A stretch of DNA of 64,000 nt from contig NZ_LN831279.1 in the NCBI RefSeq assembly GCF_900069005.2, positions 1,877,139 through 1,941,138 on the forward strand. The letters are read 5' to 3'. Positions 60,959-64,000 of the stretch are shown piece after piece (the stretch's first letter is position 1; each line of letters opens with the position of its first letter). The translations under genes were made by a program, and so were the position numbers. The notes beneath the pieces were generated by a model. That model saw only the letters and a program-made list of their open reading frames with translations. It did no database searches and had not been told where the DNA came from. Source of the DNA: Paenibacillus sp. GM2 (GTDB lineage: Bacteria > Bacillota > Bacilli > Paenibacillales > Paenibacillaceae).

Positions 60959-61425
60959 TCGCTCCTTGTGTTTGATTTGAACAGATCCTCGATGACACTA
61001 GGATCAAATGGGCTCACGACTTTGTATTCCCAGCTATATTTCTTCTGATTGCTGGACCCGTTATAAATGCGCAGGTAATTCGGACTTCCATAATGTATGC
61101 CAAAGGTTGGGCCGCTCCAGGTATGGAACCAGATCTCATATTCATCCCCACTATTCCCCTGCGCAGAACCCTTCCGCAGCCTGATATCGGATAAATTTTT
61201 CATCATTGCTGTGATTATCGCTTGATCGGTAATTGTTTGTTCACTTCCGTCCGGTTGATGCCGGTTTTTAATTATCCGCATTTCATTTACCGATTCAGAG
61301 GCATTCATCTGGTCGAGAACCAGTTCCTTAAATGAGGTTCGCGTCTGCAAAGCAGAGTATACCCCGGCACTTCCTAAAATGAGCACTGCTAAACTTAAGC
61401 AAATATACCAAGTACGGCGCTTCAT
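60955..61425 (-). CDS. Membrane-anchored hypothetical protein, 156 residues
   Basis: Product with one N-terminal membrane helix (WYICLSLAVLILGSAGVYSA) and an exposed, mainly beta domain (IIKNRHQPDGSEQTITDQAI, DEYEIWFHTWSGPTFGIHYG, LRIYNGSSN). I do not recognise the family; the pattern is seen in small Bacillus lipoprotein-like or BsrE-type proteins. Good AGGAGGAG ribosome site. Its stop overlaps the TlpA gene start, so both are coupled; an envelope role together with the thioredoxin is likely. Confidence 0.78.
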   Translation of the reverse strand: MKRRTWYICLSLAVLILGSAGVYSALQTRTSFKELVLDQMNASESVNEMRIIKNRHQPDGSEQTITDQAIITAMMKNLSDIRLRKGSAQGNSGDEYEIWFHTWSGPTFGIHYGSPNYLRIYNGSSNQKKYSWEYKVVSPFDPSVIEDLFKSNTRSD

Positions 61426-61464
61426 TTCGGATCTCCTCCTCGCACTCGCAATAGGCTCACTATT

Positions 61465-61635
61465 CTAGCAATCTCCCCTGCAGTCATAGAATGCATCTAT
61501 CAATGAAAAAACACCCTCAAGGATAATTTCCATATCTTGCGACATGAACACGATCTCTTGAAGATGTTCAGCTTAGTCCGTCCAGTAATATTTAAATTTT
61601 GTATCATCTATATCCATATTAATGGAATTCTTCAT
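61465..61635 (-). pseudogene. Possible small broken gene of 56 codons
   Basis: An ATG frame reads MKNSINMDIDDTKFKYYWTD, then a TAA, and carries on in the same frame for 35 more codons (AEHLQEIVFMSQDMEIILEG) to TAG. The amino-acid composition is protein-like and one base change would remove the stop. No family recognised and the ribosome site is weak. Confidence 0.25.
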
Positions 61636-61683
61636 CCTAATCAATATTTTGCCGAGCTCCTTACGCAATTAGAGACTTAAGAC

Positions 61684-61975
61684 TTAAGGCTTCAATATAA
61701 CCTTAATGCAATTCTTCATGATCATTGAAAATACGATAAGCATCGCTCGCTTGTTCCAACGGCGTACGATGCGTAATGGCTTCTGTTCGATATACTCCAG
61801 AGCAGACTTCTTGCCGTCCATGCCTACAATCAATGACGACATCGGCCCCACCGTGAGTGATTTCCTTCAGATACTCTCCCATGTCGTCATGCTTGGTGAA
61901 GTCAAATGTTCCACATAATTAATTTTCTTTCCCCGCCCGGATAGTTGCTGAATTTTTCCCTCATCATTGATCCGG
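61684..61975 (-). pseudogene. Zinc-dependent alcohol dehydrogenase remnant
   Basis: Minus-strand fragments in shifting frames: GRGKKINYVEH, then DFTKHDDMGEYLKEITHGGA, DVVIDC, then VGMDGKKSALEYIEQK, then ITHRTPLEQASDAYRIFNDH, and VILKP at the stop. Together they follow the nucleotide-binding and C-terminal parts of a medium-chain zinc alcohol dehydrogenase, joined after deletion of about 70 codons and broken by at least three frameshifts. The catalytic N-terminal domain is absent. No product is expected. It lies between the small broken gene and an intact oxidoreductase. Confidence 0.75.
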
Positions 61976-62006
61976 CATCAGCGGATGATGAAGAGGCTGT
62001 GCTAGC

Positions 62007-62855
62007 TTACATCTGACGCAGCTCCGTTCTCCAGGTAGGATATTGTGGTTCCCAGCCATATACAGTCCTCGCTTTAGTGTTCGATGCTCCGCGTTCCCAC
62101 CCCTGTCTTCCCTCCTGATATTCCGGAGCAGGGGCTTGCAGGGCTTTTGCGTAGATCGGTAGCCAGTCGATTCCCGCAGCAGGCTCATCATCTACGATAT
62201 TGACGGGACCGGATGGCCAGTTTAGAGCCAATAATGCCGCATGGGCCGCATCCTTGACATGCAGGAATGACATAACTCCATCTGTAGCCGGAAGTTGATG
62301 ATTCTGCACTTGCTTCGCCATTTCACCTTGAATGTCATACCATGTCCCAGGGCCATAGAACATCCCGTAACGCAAAATGACATGATCCGCAACTTCAGCC
62401 ACGGCCTGTTCCAAAGCGACGATGCCATCGATGCTTATTTTTCGCGGTAATGGAGCGTCTAGATCAAGGGAGTCTTCTTCTCTAGCTGGCTGATCACCTG
62501 ATTCATAGGCCCAGGCGATGCTCTGGGCGATCATTCGCTTCACACCTGCAGCCTTCGCAGCATCCACCAAATTGCGAGTCCCCTCGATTCTGATTCTGGC
62601 GTTATCCTGGAAGTTTCGATCGCTCAATGAAGTAAGCTGATGAATCACTACATCCGGCCGGATGTCCTTTATAGCAGAAAATACGGCTTGCCGGTCAAAA
62701 ATATCAAGAACGTGCTCTTGAGCTCCTAAACCGCGGATCAGCTCCGTACGTCCCGAATCGCGCGTCATTCCAACAACTTCATGCCCTGCTTTCACCAGTT
62801 TGGGGAGCAGCAGACATCCGATCACTCCCGTTGCCCCTGCTACGAATATTTTCAT
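62007..62855 (-). CDS. NAD-dependent epimerase/dehydratase-like oxidoreductase
   Basis: A 282-residue extended SDR from the ATG at 62855, which follows GGAGG by eight bases (an in-frame GTG five codons upstream is inside that site). N-terminal MKIFVAGATGVIG, then VVIHQLTSLSDRNFQDNARI and the FYGPGTWYDIQGEMA segment mark it. The typical YxxxK is not seen, so it may be an atypical member. Substrate unknown. Confidence 0.86.
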   Translation of the reverse strand: MKIFVAGATGVIGCLLLPKLVKAGHEVVGMTRDSGRTELIRGLGAQEHVLDIFDRQAVFSAIKDIRPDVVIHQLTSLSDRNFQDNARIRIEGTRNLVDAAKAAGVKRMIAQSIAWAYESGDQPAREEDSLDLDAPLPRKISIDGIVALEQAVAEVADHVILRYGMFYGPGTWYDIQGEMAKQVQNHQLPATDGVMSFLHVKDAAHAALLALNWPSGPVNIVDDEPAAGIDWLPIYAKALQAPAPEYQEGRQGWERGASNTKARTVYGWEPQYPTWRTELRQM

Positions 62856-62937
62856 GAGTAACGCCTCCACATCTTTACTTTCGAGTTGGTAATTTCTGTG
62901 TTAACAAGCAGACTCGTATCCATAATATCACTTTTGA

Positions 62938-63885
62938 TTAGCTTTTCGCATACAGTTTGAACCAATCTAACGTTTCTGCAATCGCTAGCTCATGGGGCGT
63001 TGTATCTGTACCAAAGGCTTGCTCATATTTGCTAGTGTTAACAATGAACGGTTTCTCAAATAAATAGAGGGTTTCTTTAATCTCTTTCATGTTGGCGTTG
63101 AACAAGCCCATCAGAGATACCAAAAGTTTAGGTGCAATGCGAAATTGGGGCCGCCTGCCTGCCGCCTCATAAACCATATTGACGATTTGTCTCGTCGTTA
63201 TTGTAGCTGCGCCCGGAATATGCCAAATCTGCCCCAATGCCTCTTCGCGCGCTCCCAGCGTCACCAAGCCTTTTGCAAAATCACGAATATAGAGGTACGT
63301 ATGAGGAATATCGATATTTCCCAGCACCTCCGCAGCCCTTCCCTCTAGCGCCGCCTTGAAGATTCGTTCCCCCAAAGCGGATTCCAGAACACCAGGACCA
63401 TAGAAGTCTGCGCCACGGCCGATCGCTGCCCGTACTTTGCCGCGATGATGCGCATCTAGCAGCACATCAGCCATTTGAGCGCGCGTTCTGCCTTTGTGCC
63501 CGGTTGCGCCATTTGGTACATCCTCAGTAAGAACCCGATGCTTGCTTCCATACATGTACAGATTATCGCCATAGACGACTTTAGCCTCTTCCCTCACGGC
63601 CGCATCAATGATGCCATTCATTATTGGCGGGAACTTCTGCGGCCATTCCGTATAAGGAGCCTTGGCGCAATGATATATAACCGCCGCCCCCTTGCAAGCA
63701 TGGCCGATGCTATTGCCATCAACAGCATCCCCTTTGACAACCTCTACGCCTGAGGGCACACTAGCCTGACCGCTTCGATTCACCATCCGCACGCATTTTC
63801 CCTTGCGAAGAAGTTCCTCCATAACCGCCATTCCCAGCGGCCCTGTTCCGATAACGACATGCAGCTCATCCATCCCTGTAGCCAT
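62938..63885 (-). CDS. NAD-dependent epimerase/dehydratase-like oxidoreductase
   Basis: A 315-residue extended SDR paralogous in type to the previous gene. The ATG at 63885 is chosen since AAAGGG is nearby and the fold begins right after it (LHVVIGTGPLGMAVMEELLR, nucleotide-binding GxGxxG); the frame opens 32 codons earlier in AT-rich, non-typical sequence. Later landmarks: VVYGDNLYMYG, GRGADFYGPGVLES, PHTYLYIRDFAKGL. Substrate unknown. The last 115 bases of the window upstream of it are AT-rich with no gene. Confidence 0.87.
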   Translation of the reverse strand: MATGMDELHVVIGTGPLGMAVMEELLRKGKCVRMVNRSGQASVPSGVEVVKGDAVDGNSIGHACKGAAVIYHCAKAPYTEWPQKFPPIMNGIIDAAVREEAKVVYGDNLYMYGSKHRVLTEDVPNGATGHKGRTRAQMADVLLDAHHRGKVRAAIGRGADFYGPGVLESALGERIFKAALEGRAAEVLGNIDIPHTYLYIRDFAKGLVTLGAREEALGQIWHIPGAATITTRQIVNMVYEAAGRRPQFRIAPKLLVSLMGLFNANMKEIKETLYLFEKPFIVNTSKYEQAFGTDTTPHELAIAETLDWFKLYAKS

Positions 63886-64000
63886 ACCAACCGCCCTTTC
63901 CGAAATTGAGATCATAATTCCTATAAGCCAATTATATTTTAAATATTTACTTGAGTAAATTATTTTATTTATGTAAATCAATTTTGTGAGTCAAGGCCAT

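Noticed and set aside
1..64000. CRISPR arrays, tRNA or rRNA genes, transposases and phage genes
   Set aside because: No regularly spaced repeats, cloverleaf-type sequence, or transposase or integrase motif was found on reading both strands.

Overview
The window reads as a chromosomal segment of a low-to-mid G+C, spore-former-type Firmicute, most likely Paenibacillus or a close relative. The grounds are strong AGGAGG-type ribosome binding sites with occasional GTG/TTG starts, an LplA/LplB/LplC-type sugar ABC operon run by a membrane-anchored AraC regulator, HelD, AzlCD, a gnt-type gluconate locus with a Bacillus-type GntR operator, and MocR, WYL and DUF4179 regulators. About 54 protein genes can be supported, most on the minus strand. 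No tRNA, rRNA, CRISPR array, transposase or phage gene is visible.

Layout. 0.1-4 kb: a two-component system (histidine kinase and OmpR regulator) and a divergent serine hydrolase. 4.2-10.2 kb: helD, azlCD, an AraC regulator, a maltose-type acetyltransferase and a deleted MATE exporter. 10.3-26.6 kb: a carbohydrate locus with a secreted TIM-barrel glycosidase carrying a C-terminal binding module, an FAD oxidoreductase, a six-hairpin glycosidase, a solute-binding protein, two permeases, two AraC regulators and a cytoplasmic GHL6-type glycosidase. The membrane AraC gene and the ABC operon share a near-identical 26-bp promoter element built from TGATTAT direct repeats, so their regulatory link can be read from the sequence. 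26.9-30.6 kb: an AlkC-type DNA glycosylase, a tiny Sm-like protein, and a decayed gnt operon (operator and permease intact, gntR and gntK reduced to fragments). 30.6-34.4 kb: an ECF42-type sigma factor flanked by two YciI/DGPF proteins, then an alpha/beta hydrolase and a DHFR-like reductase.

34.7-37.5 kb holds the most unusual locus: a 696-residue protein joining a PrsW-like membrane metalloprotease to a C-terminal CdiA-type nuclease toxin domain, followed 28 bp downstream by a pentapeptide-repeat protein that is the natural immunity candidate. 37.8-46.7 kb: a macrolide-type glycosyltransferase, a DUF6254-like micropeptide, a zinc-ribbon protein with a TIR/deoxyribosyltransferase-like domain, an EamA exporter, a mocR-ddl-aminotransferase cluster, DinB and WYL proteins. 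47-64 kb: an ECF sigma/DUF4179 anti-sigma pair, a nitroreductase behind a clean promoter flanked by an inverted repeat, an AlkZ-like winged-helix protein, a double-kinase hybrid sensor, SDRs, a DUF1963 protein, a sensor kinase translationally coupled to a thiamine-diphosphate enzyme, a TlpA-type thioredoxin, and a decayed alcohol dehydrogenase.

A recurrent theme is gene decay by internal deletion. The MATE gene and gntK keep both ends but have lost their middles, gntR appears to have done the same, and the alcohol dehydrogenase keeps middle and C-terminal pieces. Family assignments rest on motif recognition by eye; no database search was run.
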